Assembly: GCA_903928955.1 (NCBI GenBank)
Contig: CAIYTD010000128.1
Location: 1-24,471, forward strand
DNA length: 24,471 nucleotides
Origin: Oligoflexia bacterium
GTDB lineage: Bacteria > Bdellovibrionota > UBA1018
Direction: 5' to 3'
Shown: positions 15,278-23,408 of the stretch, one piece after another
Numbering within the stretch: position 1 is the stretch's first letter
Layout: each line of letters opens with the position of its first letter
The notes under the pieces: generated by a model
The model's database searches: none
The model's input: the letters and a program-made list of their open reading frames with translations, nothing else
What the model was told of the DNA's origin: nothing
Translations under genes and position numbers: made by a program

Positions 15278-15283
15278 TATAAT
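15278..15283 (+). promoter_or_regulatory. Predicted -10 box for rne
   Basis: A perfect TATAAT facing the RNase E/G gene, about 308 bp upstream of its ATG. No good -35 box lies at 16-18 bp (GCCTTG at 17 bp); the best hexamer, TTGCGC (15258-15263), is only 14 bp away. A GC-rich hairpin (15247-15268, nine pairs with one bulge, CTT loop) occupies the -35 region. If used, the transcript would carry a leader of roughly 300 nt. Confidence 0.45.
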
Positions 15284-15373
15284 TTTTTATGAAACCATTG
15301 GCATCTGCATAGCCGTGGGTAAGGTTTCGGGAGCATCAACGTTGCCCTTTAATATCAGGCAGGAATTCAGCTT

Positions 15374-15565
15374 ATGAATCTCGATTACGACTCGTTTCAA
15401 GTCTTTTCGAGAGCGCGTATGTGGTTTTCTCAAATATTTTTATTGCCTTCTCAATGCACAACGTTTTTTTACGCTTCAGAATGTTCATTAGTTCCATTGA
15501 ATTTTAGTGGTTCTTTTGTTCACCCCGGCCTTTTCCGGATGACTCTGGTTTCCGTAACCTGGTAG
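15374..15565 (+). CDS. Possible upstream ORF in the rne leader
   Basis: A 63-codon frame starting at an ATG preceded at 9 nt by AGGA (15361-15364) and ending with TAG at 15563-15565, 25 bp before the rne ATG. The product (MNLDYDSFQVFSRARMWF...) has no recognisable domain and is rich in Phe and Ser. Position and ribosome binding site make a leader peptide conceivable, but codon content does not distinguish it from chance. Low confidence. Confidence 0.2.
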   Translation: MNLDYDSFQVFSRARMWFSQIFLLPSQCTTFFYASECSLVPLNFSGSFVHPGLFRMTLVSVTW

Positions 15566-15590
15566 TAGGTACCATCTGGCGGGAGTGTAC

Positions 15591-18416
15591 ATGTCGAATG
15601 AACTGATTATTAATGCATCTTTACCTGAAACGCGAATAGCACTGATGGAAGATGGTGAGATTCAAGAATTGCTGATTGAGCGAGCTTCTGGAAAGGGGAT
15701 TGTTGGAAATATTTACAAGGGTCGGGTGACTCGAGTGTTGCCTGGTATGCAGGCAGCATTTGTAGACATAGGCTTGGAGAAAGCAGCGTTTCTCTATGTA
15801 GATGATGTTTATGTTCATTCTGAAATTTGGGAGGCAGAAGAGGGAGAGGAGCCAGAGAATCCGATTTCAGTGACCCCAGGAGAGACAGTCGACGCTTCTC
15901 CTTCTGTTACTATCAAACCTGCTTTACCAGAAGATGCAAGCGACTACCACGATGAGTATCTAGAAGAAGGGGAAGAGGACGACGAGAGCGAAGAAGAAGA
16001 TCGCGATCCTGTAGAAATGGGAAAAGACCCGCATGATTCTGGCGAAACCGGGGAAGTACCAGAAGATACCATTGCACCTGAATCTGATTCACCTGAGGTT
16101 GAAGGTGAAGCGAGCACTGCAGAAGCGCAAAGTCCAGGTCGACGACGTCACCGGAGAGGCCGTCGCGGGGGCAGGTTTCGGCGGAAAGGAACAGGCGACG
16201 GGAGTGAAGCTCCAGTTGAGGAAGAGACTTCTCCGGAAGCTCCTCTTTCTCCCCTCATTCAGCCGTTAGAACGATATCCTGAAAATTACCACGAGCAAGT
16301 CGCTGAAACAGGAGCTTTAGACTCAGATCGTTCTGGTTTAGCAGAAGAGTCAGCTGCATCAGTCGAAGCGGCTGCAACTGAAAGTGCTGAGGCTGGACGT
16401 CCAGAAAACACGACGAATAAAGAGGCAAATTCTGAGCGGAGAACTGTGATTCCTGTCACAGATCGATCTGAGTTTCGAGCTCAGCGATCCAGAGACCGGC
16501 GGATTCGACAAAAAGTAAGTAGTCGGCCTTTGAAAGCTCAGGTAAATATTCAAGATTTACTAAAAGAAGGACAGGAAGTGTTAGTGCAGGTTGCCAAGGA
16601 CCCGATCTCTACAAAAGGGGCTCGGCTGACTTGTCATATTAGCTTGCCTGGACGCCATCTGGTCTGCATGCCTACTATCGATCATGTCGGCGTATCGCGC
16701 CGCATTGAAAGGGAAGATGAGCGCAGAAGACTCAGAGAATATGTGGAACGCAATCGCCCGCGTAACTTAGGTTTTATTGTCAGGACAGCAAGTGGTAAGC
16801 AGCAGTCTGAAAAGCGAATTAAGCAAGATATTGATTATCTGACTCGATTGTGGAACGAGATTCGAGAAAAGGCCTCATGTGTGACAGCTCCATCTTTGAT
16901 TTATGAGGATTTGAATTCTGTTTTACGCGCAATTAGAGATTGGGTTACTGAAGAAATTGATAAAGTAATTGTTGATTCTCGATATCATTATAATGAAATT
17001 CTTCGATTCGTTTCACATTTTATGCCGTCCTTAAAGCACAAAGTGGAACTTTATCATGGTGATATTCCCATTTTTGATGCTTATGGAATATCAACAGAGC
17101 TTTCTCGCGCATTAGAACGTAAGGTTTGGCTTAAGTCGGGAGGATATATTGTTGTTGATCAAGCTGAGGCTTTAGTTGCGATTGATGTCAATACTGGAAG
17201 ATATGTAGGCAAAAAGAATTTAGAAGATACTATTTTAAAAACTAATTTAGAAGCTGTTCAAGAAATTGCCTATCAGCTTCGACTGAGAAATTGTGGTGGA
17301 ATTATTATTCTAGATCTTATCGATATGGAAAAAGATGAGAATAAGCAGCGAGTTTACAGAGCACTTGAGGATGCATTATCACGAGATCGAGCGCGTCCGA
17401 CAATTTTGAAAATTTCAGAATTAGGTCTTGTTGAAATGACCCGCAAGCGAACGAGAGATACCATCGTGAGATCACTTTGTGAGTCTTGTACGCATTGCGA
17501 AGGTAAGGGCTTTATTAAGAGTAAGCAAACAGTGGGTTATGAAGTCCTGCGTGAGATCGAACGAGAAGGAATTGATCGGGAAGTCAGTAAGATTTTAGTT
17601 CAAGCCCATCCAGATGTCATTGATATATTGGCAATCGATGAGCGCGATACTTTAGATCAAATGGAGCGTCGTTATCGGAAGTTAATTTATTTGCAGGCTG
17701 TGAATGATTTTCATCCCGAGCAATTTGAAGTCACTGCGGATAAGCGGGAGCGGGCTGAACGAGAACGTCCCAATGATCCCAGTCATGAGCGAAATCCGGA
17801 GCGCAGTCCGGATCGGAATCGCCATCGGCAAAGGCAAGATTCGGCACAGGGAGCATCTGTTACAATCATTCCGACCTCAGGAATTCTTCCTGTGATTGTT
17901 CCATCCTTACCGAAGCCACTTGCTACTCCCACTATTATTCCAGTAGATCACAGCGCATCTCCATTAGAGAATTCTGCTTCTGTGACTCTTGCTCTACCCA
18001 ATAGCAATGGGGCAGCAGATGGTTTTGACGAAGAAGATCGTTTAGCATTTGTGAGAGCACAAGCCGCACAAGATGCAGCTTTAGCAAGGTCGGGGAATAA
18101 TTCCAGCCATCATCCGAGAGGACCCAGTGAACTTCCTAACCGAGGAGGATTGATGGGTGGCGCTCCGCGGCGAGGGGCTCGCGGTCGGAGAGGCGCTACC
18201 GGTGCGCCGAGTGTAGGTGGAGGAAAGTTTCGCCGTGGAAATGATCGAAATCGGAGCCGCAATCCTAAATCTTTTGGATATGCTCCGAATCAGAAATGGA
18301 ATGAAACATCTCAGGAAGCGGCTGCTCCGGCTCATGAAGAGCCGATAGCCCCTGCGACTCCTGCTAAAACAGAAGGCGGAAGTAGTGGAGGCGGCCAGGT
18401 GGGTGGGGGGTGGTGA
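15591..18416 (+). CDS. rne: Ribonuclease E/G with large insertion in the S1 domain
   Basis: Endoribonuclease of mRNA decay and rRNA/tRNA processing. I choose the ATG at 15591, preceded by GGGAG at 5 nt, over the in-frame GTG at 15585; the product is 941 residues starting MSNELIINASLPETRIA. The S1 domain begins at about 36-76 (GNIYKGRVTRVLPGMQAAF), is interrupted by about 240 low-complexity residues (78-315; acidic 122-138, arginine-rich 183-198), and resumes at about 318-360. The catalytic core follows: metal-binding Asp532 in AIDVNTGR and Asp575 in IIILDLIDM, and the zinc-link CTHC (633-636). A C-terminal tail (about 720-941) is disordered, with an RGG-like arginine/glycine patch typical of RNA binding or degradosome scaffolding. 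It is nearer RNase G in core plan but E-like in tail, so rne versus rng is uncertain. Confidence 0.93.
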   Translation: MSNELIINASLPETRIALMEDGEIQELLIERASGKGIVGNIYKGRVTRVLPGMQAAFVDIGLEKAAFLYVDDVYVHSEIWEAEEGEEPENPISVTPGETVDASPSVTIKPALPEDASDYHDEYLEEGEEDDESEEEDRDPVEMGKDPHDSGETGEVPEDTIAPESDSPEVEGEASTAEAQSPGRRRHRRGRRGGRFRRKGTGDGSEAPVEEETSPEAPLSPLIQPLERYPENYHEQVAETGALDSDRSGLAEESAASVEAAATESAEAGRPENTTNKEANSERRTVIPVTDRSEFRAQRSRDRRIRQKVSSRPLKAQVNIQDLLKEGQEVLVQVAKDPISTKGARLTCHISLPGRHLVCMPTIDHVGVSRRIEREDERRRLREYVERNRPRNLGFIVRTASGKQQSEKRIKQDIDYLTRLWNEIREKASCVTAPSLIYEDLNSVLRAIRDWVTEEIDKVIVDSRYHYNEILRFVSHFMPSLKHKVELYHGDIPIFDAYGISTELSRALERKVWLKSGGYIVVDQAEALVAIDVNTGRYVGKKNLEDTILKTNLEAVQEIAYQLRLRNCGGIIILDLIDMEKDENKQRVYRALEDALSRDRARPTILKISELGLVEMTRKRTRDTIVRSLCESCTHCEGKGFIKSKQTVGYEVLREIEREGIDREVSKILVQAHPDVIDILAIDERDTLDQMERRYRKLIYLQAVNDFHPEQFEVTADKRERAERERPNDPSHERNPERSPDRNRHRQRQDSAQGASVTIIPTSGILPVIVPSLPKPLATPTIIPVDHSASPLENSASVTLALPNSNGAADGFDEEDRLAFVRAQAAQDAALARSGNNSSHHPRGPSELPNRGGLMGGAPRRGARGRRGATGAPSVGGGKFRRGNDRNRSRNPKSFGYAPNQKWNETSQEAAAPAHEEPIAPATPAKTEGGSSGGGQVGGGW

Positions 18417-18443
18417 TCATTCTCAGCCGCCCGTTTAAAGACA

Positions 18444-19409
18444 GTGTTTAAATTTTCATTGGTAATTCCAACGGGCAGTGAAACTCTGCCTCGGGAAGAT
18501 TTTTATAAATGGATTTGGTCTCGCTTTTCTCAGGAAGGATTAGTGGGAATCCATGAGGGCACTGTCTTATGTGAAGAGGCGATGGATGAGGGTCTAGAAG
18601 CAGATGCGTGGATGGTAGATTCGGCCGAAGCTCCTGCAGGCAGAGACTGGGTAGGCCATCTGAAAGAAGGAAAAGCAGAGCTTTATTTTTCAAATCGTTT
18701 ACAGGCGGAAGCAGCAGTATCCTTTTTGGAACAAGTCCCGAAAATTCATGTGGGTGCAGTCGAGGAGCAGCCGGATCAGGACTGGGATGCTCAGTGGAAA
18801 GCTTCCTTTTTAAATGCAGGAGCAGGTGTTTCGATTCCTCCTTTTTGGAGGATTGTACCTCCTTGGGTAGAAGAGTCTGTATTTGCTCAGGAACATGGAA
18901 TTAAAATAAATCCTGGAGCAGGCTTTGGAACCGGGACTCATGAAACCACTCAGCTTTGTTTAAAGGCACTGGGAGAATTTTTGGGGCCCTCATTTTCCGC
19001 ATCTTCCCTGTTGGGTCTTGATTTTGGAAGTGGGTCTGGAATTTTATCTATTGGAATGGCTTGTTTAGGGTTGCGAGTGGACGCTGTAGAAGTCGATCCA
19101 CTTGCAACCGACAATGCAAAAGAAAATAGTCAACTCAATGGAGTACAAGATAAGATTCGTTTTTTATCTGAGCTACAAGATTCTAGTAGGAATTATTCTG
19201 TTATTTTAGCGAATATCTTAAAGCCTGTTCTCCTAGAGTTTGCTCAAGAACTAGTTCAAAGGCTTGCTCCTCAAGGAGTTCTTATTTTATCGGGTTTAAT
19301 TGAAAAGGATGTTGCAGCTGTTGTTTCGAGGTACAGTCAGCTTCTGGGGTTATCTGTGAGCCGAGTAGATCAACAGGGAGAGTGGCGAGCTCTTATTTTT
19401 CACAAATAG
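18444..19409 (+). CDS. prmA: Ribosomal protein L11 methyltransferase
   Basis: SAM-dependent enzyme that trimethylates ribosomal protein L11. The 321-residue protein (E. coli 293) has a divergent N-terminal substrate-binding domain, then QDWDAQWKASF (112-122), the signature INPGAGFGTGTHETTQLCL (155-173), the SAM motif LDFGSGSG (192-199), acidic EVDPLA (216-221), ANILKPVL (256-263) and LSGLIEKD (282-289). The start codon is GTG (18444-18446) with only a weak AAAG upstream; its 27-bp distance from the RNase E/G stop implies a shared transcript. Confidence 0.93.
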   Translation: MFKFSLVIPTGSETLPREDFYKWIWSRFSQEGLVGIHEGTVLCEEAMDEGLEADAWMVDSAEAPAGRDWVGHLKEGKAELYFSNRLQAEAAVSFLEQVPKIHVGAVEEQPDQDWDAQWKASFLNAGAGVSIPPFWRIVPPWVEESVFAQEHGIKINPGAGFGTGTHETTQLCLKALGEFLGPSFSASSLLGLDFGSGSGILSIGMACLGLRVDAVEVDPLATDNAKENSQLNGVQDKIRFLSELQDSSRNYSVILANILKPVLLEFAQELVQRLAPQGVLILSGLIEKDVAAVVSRYSQLLGLSVSRVDQQGEWRALIFHK

Positions 19410-19431
19410 GAACGATTGCAATCATTCTTTT
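19410..19431 (+). terminator. Possible weak terminator after prmA
   Basis: An 18-bp near-perfect palindrome (19410-19427, centred on GATTGCAATC, one mismatched pair) is followed by TTTT. It lies between the convergent prmA and membrane glycosyltransferase genes and overlaps the latter's stop codon (19422-19424). The stem is short and AT-rich and the T-run only four, so efficiency is uncertain. Confidence 0.4.
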
Positions 19432-21053
19432 ACCATATAGAGAAAAGCCTGCCACCTTCCTCTTTGGCAAACAAAGCGATGAGGCTTCCAGGTTTTTGCT
19501 TTTAAGAAGCGGTTGAGAAAGTAAGGTTCCCAGTTCATCCAGATGGAAGTGATTTCCGGGACGTTCTCTGCTTTTTCACTGATATTTCTTTCTGTCCAGT
19601 TGAGAGTTTCGGTGACGACTACGGCTTCCGTTTCCCATCCGTGACGGAGAGCGAGGTCCACTCGATTGGAAAAATCGTTTGTCCGGGTAAACTCCCAATT
19701 GGGGTGACGCCGCGAGAGCTCAATGGTCACATCTGGAAAGGTAGGGTTCCAAACACGAAAGGGTTTGTCTCCCCCCAATTTTTTTTCTAAAAGAGTGAGT
19801 TCTTGATCAATGCACTGGATATATGCATCATAAGTCGCCCAGTTCCAGGATTTTGTGGAGCTCATATGAATCGCTTGTTGCACATCTACATATCCAAAAA
19901 TGGCTGTGATGCCCAAGAGGAAGGAACTCATTAAAATCAGTACAGAAGTCTTACTTTTAATCTGCAGGAGTAAGAGACCTACAAAACACCAAATGGCCAG
20001 ATGGCAGTAGTACATGAACCAGACTTCTGGTTTGGTGTGCCAAAGCCACAGAGCTCCTCCGATCCATGCGATGGATGGGATTAAAGCAGGAATGAACGCA
20101 CAGAAGAAAGCGAGAAAAAGGATGAGCCACATTCCGAGGGATGCCCAATGAATGATAGGATTCCAGGGCTCCGGATTGCCGAGTTGTTGAAACAGACTTT
20201 CAATGGCTTGAGGAAAGGAACTGAGCCAGATGTTCGGAACAGATAAACGGGACCATTGGAGAGTCATCTGGACTACAAAAAGCTTCCAATGAAATAGAAC
20301 AAAAAAGATCCATGGCGAAAGATATAGCGCAGTTTTAGCCCCAATTTGGAGGAGCCGCCGCGGTTTAAAAAAATAGGCAACAATGACAGGGGCAAGAAGA
20401 TGGATTGCATTGAAGTGGAAATAGGCTGCAATCGCTAAAAGAGCAGCTACTGGATCCCAAAAGCGAGTCGGTTCCAACCGCTTGGGGAAGCCCAGTGTCA
20501 GCCCCAGTACCAGTAGAATGCCGATGAGTCCGATACAGGATTCTGGTCGGATCAGAGTAGACGCCCAACGCATTTCCGGATCGAGTGAGAAGAGCAAAGC
20601 CCAAAGAATACAAACTAAAAAAGAGAGTCCCTTTTTGTAAAGGACACTGACCATCCAAGCCCCGCTCATTGCCCAAGCGCTGAGAGGCCAGAATTTGAGC
20701 AAAAAACTTCCGTCTAATCCGATCCATCTTCCTAGTCCAATGAGGATAGGGTAAAAAGGCATCGTATTAAAATTAAAAATGCTATACGTCGGTTCAAAGG
20801 GAGCTTGAGGGAGCATTACCCAACGGGGGGGCCATTTAAAGAATTCTTTCGCAACAAAATAAAATGCGGAATCATCCGGCCAAGGCACAGGTACGAACGC
20901 AAGCGAAGAGAACCACACCCAGAGGGCAATAGCAATGGGGATTGCTGGGAGTAGAATGGACTCGAGTTGAATTCCCTTGAGTGAAGATCTAGTTTTAAGG
21001 GACGAAAGCTTTTTTTTTATCATGTATTTTTCATAAAACTGTAGTTTTTTCAT
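19422..21053 (-). CDS. Multi-spanning membrane glycosyltransferase (GT-C type)
   Basis: A 543-residue inner-membrane protein if translation starts at the ATG at 21051-21053; an ATG at 21021-21023 is the alternative, and neither has a clear ribosome binding site. A longer frame to 21146 would overlap the divergent glycosyltransferase start and is rejected. After a basic N-terminus, the first membrane helix is followed by PWPDDSAFYF with a paired aspartate in the first periplasmic loop, the usual place for the catalytic acid of GT-C enzymes (PMT/ArnT-like) that use polyprenyl-phosphate sugars. Roughly eight to ten hydrophobic helices follow, then a soluble C-terminal domain of about 130 residues, presumably periplasmic. 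The sugar and acceptor cannot be read from sequence. It is convergent with prmA and divergent from the GT2 gene. Confidence 0.8.
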   Translation of the reverse strand: MKKLQFYEKYMIKKKLSSLKTRSSLKGIQLESILLPAIPIAIALWVWFSSLAFVPVPWPDDSAFYFVAKEFFKWPPRWVMLPQAPFEPTYSIFNFNTMPFYPILIGLGRWIGLDGSFLLKFWPLSAWAMSGAWMVSVLYKKGLSFLVCILWALLFSLDPEMRWASTLIRPESCIGLIGILLVLGLTLGFPKRLEPTRFWDPVAALLAIAAYFHFNAIHLLAPVIVAYFFKPRRLLQIGAKTALYLSPWIFFVLFHWKLFVVQMTLQWSRLSVPNIWLSSFPQAIESLFQQLGNPEPWNPIIHWASLGMWLILFLAFFCAFIPALIPSIAWIGGALWLWHTKPEVWFMYYCHLAIWCFVGLLLLQIKSKTSVLILMSSFLLGITAIFGYVDVQQAIHMSSTKSWNWATYDAYIQCIDQELTLLEKKLGGDKPFRVWNPTFPDVTIELSRRHPNWEFTRTNDFSNRVDLALRHGWETEAVVVTETLNWTERNISEKAENVPEITSIWMNWEPYFLNRFLKAKTWKPHRFVCQRGRWQAFLYMVKE

Positions 21054-21078
21054 AGGATTTATTAGATAAATTCTATAA

Positions 21079-23010
21079 ATGCAATCTCGAATCAAAAGTA
21101 TTTTTGATAGAATTTTCCGTCTGTGGGATATTTTAATTACCGGCATCCCTGTAGCCCTTTCAGTGGTGATGAGTCCCGTTCGAGCGCGTGATATTCTTCA
21201 AGAAGCTTATGAGATTTGTAGGCATGGGGGATTTAGAGCGCTTCAGAATCGATTGAATCGAAGAAGAGCGGGTTATCCAAAATGGTATCAGTATTATGCA
21301 GAATTGAAAAAATCGGATCGAATTGCAATTCGAAATCGTATTCTCAAGCTTGAGCGGCTTCCATTAATTTCTGTTGTTTTGCCAGTTTATAATATTCAGG
21401 AACGATGGTTGAGAATTGCAATTGATTCTATTTTAAATCAACTCTATCCTCATTGGGAGTTGTGTATTGCAGATGATCATTCTACCGAGTCACATATTCG
21501 GCCTATTCTTGAAGAGTATTTAAAAAAAGATTCCCGTGTAAAAGTGGTTTTTAGAACTACAAATGGCCATATTTCTGAAGCAACGAATTCTGCACTGGAA
21601 TTGGTGACGGGTGAATATATCGCTTTCTTGGATCATGACGATGAACTCACTGAACATGCACTATACATGATTGCCGAAGAGGTTAATCGCTATCCGCAAG
21701 TTGATTTAATTTATACTGATCAAGATCGAATAGATCATAAAAATAGATTGAGTGACCCTCTTTTTAAGCCCGAATGGAATCCTGACTTATTTTATTCACA
21801 AAATTATCTCAATCATCTCTCGGTTTTTAGAGCATCTATTATAAAAAAAATAGGAGGTTTTCAAAAAGAATATGACGGAAGTCAAGATTATGATCTTATT
21901 CTTAGATTTATTGAAGAAATTTCTCCAGAAAATATTCGTCATATTCCGTTTGTCCTCTATCATTGGAGAGCCATTCCTGGATCAGTAGCGCTCAATCCCA
22001 ATCAAAAAAACTATGCACATGCCAATGCGCGTAAAGCCATTCAGGCGCATTTGGAGCGGACTAAAGTTTTGGCTAAGGTCGTTCAGGGGCAAGCTGAATA
22101 CCATCGTGTTGTATATCCTTTACCGGTCTTGCTCCCAAAAGTGAGTGTCATTATTGGAACTCGAGATAAAGTAGCTCTTCTGCGATGTATAGTAGAAGGG
22201 CTCTTGAATCAAACGGATTATTCTAATTTGGAGTTGATTATTATAGATAATCAGAGTGTAGAGACTAGAACTTTAGATTATTTTGAAGAATTGAAAACAA
22301 ACAGTAAAATAAAAATAATTCCATTTGATGCTCCATTTAATTACTCTGCTATGAATAATTTAGGAGTAAAAGAATCATCTGGCGAGATCATTGCACTTCT
22401 CAATAATGATCTTAAGATCATTTCAAACTCGTGGTTAAAAGAAATGGTGAGTCAAGCACTGCGCCCTGAAGTAGGAATTGTCGGTGCTAAATTATATTTT
22501 GGAAATGATCATATTCAGCATGCTGGAGTTGTAATAGGCATGGGAGGAGTTGCCGGGCATTTCGAGAAAAATCTTCATAAAAATAGACGCGGTTTTATGT
22601 GTCGAACCCATCTTGTTCAGAGTTTATCTGCTGTTACAGGAGCATGTCTAGTGATGAGAAAAGCTGTTTTTCAAGAAGTTGGCGGTCTAGACGACGGTCA
22701 TCTTAAAGTCGCATTTAATGATGTGGACCTCTGCTTGAAAGTAACCGCAAAAGGTTATCGCATTATTTTCACACCCTATGCTGAATTGTATCACCTTGAA
22801 TCTGCATCACGGGGTTCAGATGCTGATTTTAGTAATCTGTCTCGATTTAATTTTGAAATAAGAGTGATGCAAGAACGATGGGGCAAGAGACTTTTAGAGG
22901 ATCCTTATTTTAGTCCGAATTTAAGTCAGATCGAAAGTTTTGCATTTGCTTTTCCACCTCGGGTTACTAAACCCTGGGAGGGTGAACTTAGATTAAATCA
23001 CGCCGAATAG
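21079..23010 (+). CDS. Tandem-domain family 2 glycosyltransferase
   Basis: A 643-residue protein with two GT-A (GT2) domains. After about 90 residues of basic leader, domain 1 starts at LISVVLPVYNIQERW, has ADDHSTE, the DHDDEL metal/nucleotide motif and QDYDLILR. Domain 2 starts at VSVIIGTRDKVALL, has IIDNQSVE, ALLNNDLKII and the late NDVDLCLK motif. Two-domain GT2 proteins of this plan build surface polysaccharides such as O-antigen or rhamnan-type chains, each domain adding one linkage, using nucleotide sugars in the cytoplasm. No membrane helix is obvious in the catalytic parts. It starts 25 bp from the divergent GT-C gene in an AT-rich gap without a clear promoter, and the downstream small gene follows after 13 bp. 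Confidence 0.9.
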   Translation: MQSRIKSIFDRIFRLWDILITGIPVALSVVMSPVRARDILQEAYEICRHGGFRALQNRLNRRRAGYPKWYQYYAELKKSDRIAIRNRILKLERLPLISVVLPVYNIQERWLRIAIDSILNQLYPHWELCIADDHSTESHIRPILEEYLKKDSRVKVVFRTTNGHISEATNSALELVTGEYIAFLDHDDELTEHALYMIAEEVNRYPQVDLIYTDQDRIDHKNRLSDPLFKPEWNPDLFYSQNYLNHLSVFRASIIKKIGGFQKEYDGSQDYDLILRFIEEISPENIRHIPFVLYHWRAIPGSVALNPNQKNYAHANARKAIQAHLERTKVLAKVVQGQAEYHRVVYPLPVLLPKVSVIIGTRDKVALLRCIVEGLLNQTDYSNLELIIIDNQSVETRTLDYFEELKTNSKIKIIPFDAPFNYSAMNNLGVKESSGEIIALLNNDLKIISNSWLKEMVSQALRPEVGIVGAKLYFGNDHIQHAGVVIGMGGVAGHFEKNLHKNRRGFMCRTHLVQSLSAVTGACLVMRKAVFQEVGGLDDGHLKVAFNDVDLCLKVTAKGYRIIFTPYAELYHLESASRGSDADFSNLSRFNFEIRVMQERWGKRLLEDPYFSPNLSQIESFAFAFPPRVTKPWEGELRLNHAE

Positions 23011-23023
23011 AAGGGTTTTATGA

Positions 23024-23384
23024 ATGAACTTTCAGTTAGCTGCAAATGCCCTCTATGAGCGCTATTTTATTTTTCTAGAAGCTCTTGCTTTTTTAGTGAT
23101 CTTGTTAGGGTATCATCATTTTTCTAGTTTGAATTTGAAATTAAAAATTTGGAACTGCGTTTTTTTTTGGAAGTTTAATCGGGTTCATTTTGGTTCAATC
23201 TGTTCCGGTAGCTTGGGTGGCTAGGTCTTTCTTGCCTCTTCTGGATCAACCTATATTGGGTCTTTCTTTGCAGGTTGCCATTCAGCGTCAGGGGTCTGTA
23301 GTAATGACATTGGTAGCACTCATTTGGATCCTAGTGGGGATGTTCCTGGCTTCCAGGAAGCTAAAAGATTTACAGGAATGTTAA
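23024..23384 (+). pseudogene. Small three-helix membrane protein split by a +1 shift at a T9 run
   Basis: The frame from ATG 23024 (AAGGG about 9 nt upstream) encodes MNFQLAANALYERYF and a first hydrophobic helix, then ends at 23222-23224 in non-membrane-like residues. The next frame, open across the same point, continues as FFGSLIGFILVQSVPVAW, a second helix, and later VVMTLVALIWILVGMFLAS, a third helix, ending at TAA 23382-23384. The switch falls at nine consecutive T (23160-23168). Eight T would join both halves into one protein of about 119 residues with three membrane helices. This may be a real mutation, a sequencing error, or a gene expressed through slippage. I do not recognise the family. 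It lies 13 bp after the GT2 gene and is probably co-transcribed. Confidence 0.7.
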
Positions 23385-23408
23385 GAAATAACTAGGCTAT
23401 TGTTACCG

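Larger units (their letters stand above)
14981..15590. other. Divergent deoC / rne intergenic region
   Basis: A 610-bp stretch between the divergently transcribed deoC and RNase E/G genes with no gene I can support strongly. From left to right it holds the deoC ribosome binding site, a 16-bp palindrome near a TTGACA box, a nested inverted repeat (15096-15145), a GC-rich hairpin (15247-15268), a TATAAT box facing rne (15278-15283), and a roughly 300-nt rne leader with one possible upstream ORF (15374-15565). Short frames at 15094-15282 (+) and 15133-15339 (-) look like chance ORFs. Confidence 0.7.

Noticed and set aside
15094..15339. Short ORFs in the deoC-rne gap (plus 15094-15282, minus 15133-15339)
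   Set aside because: No ribosome binding site, no recognisable domain, and they cross the structured repeats and promoter elements.
15585..15590. GTG at 15585 as the RNase E/G start
   Set aside because: The ATG two codons later has GGGAG at proper spacing and gives the usual MSNELIIN start; the GTG overlaps that binding site.
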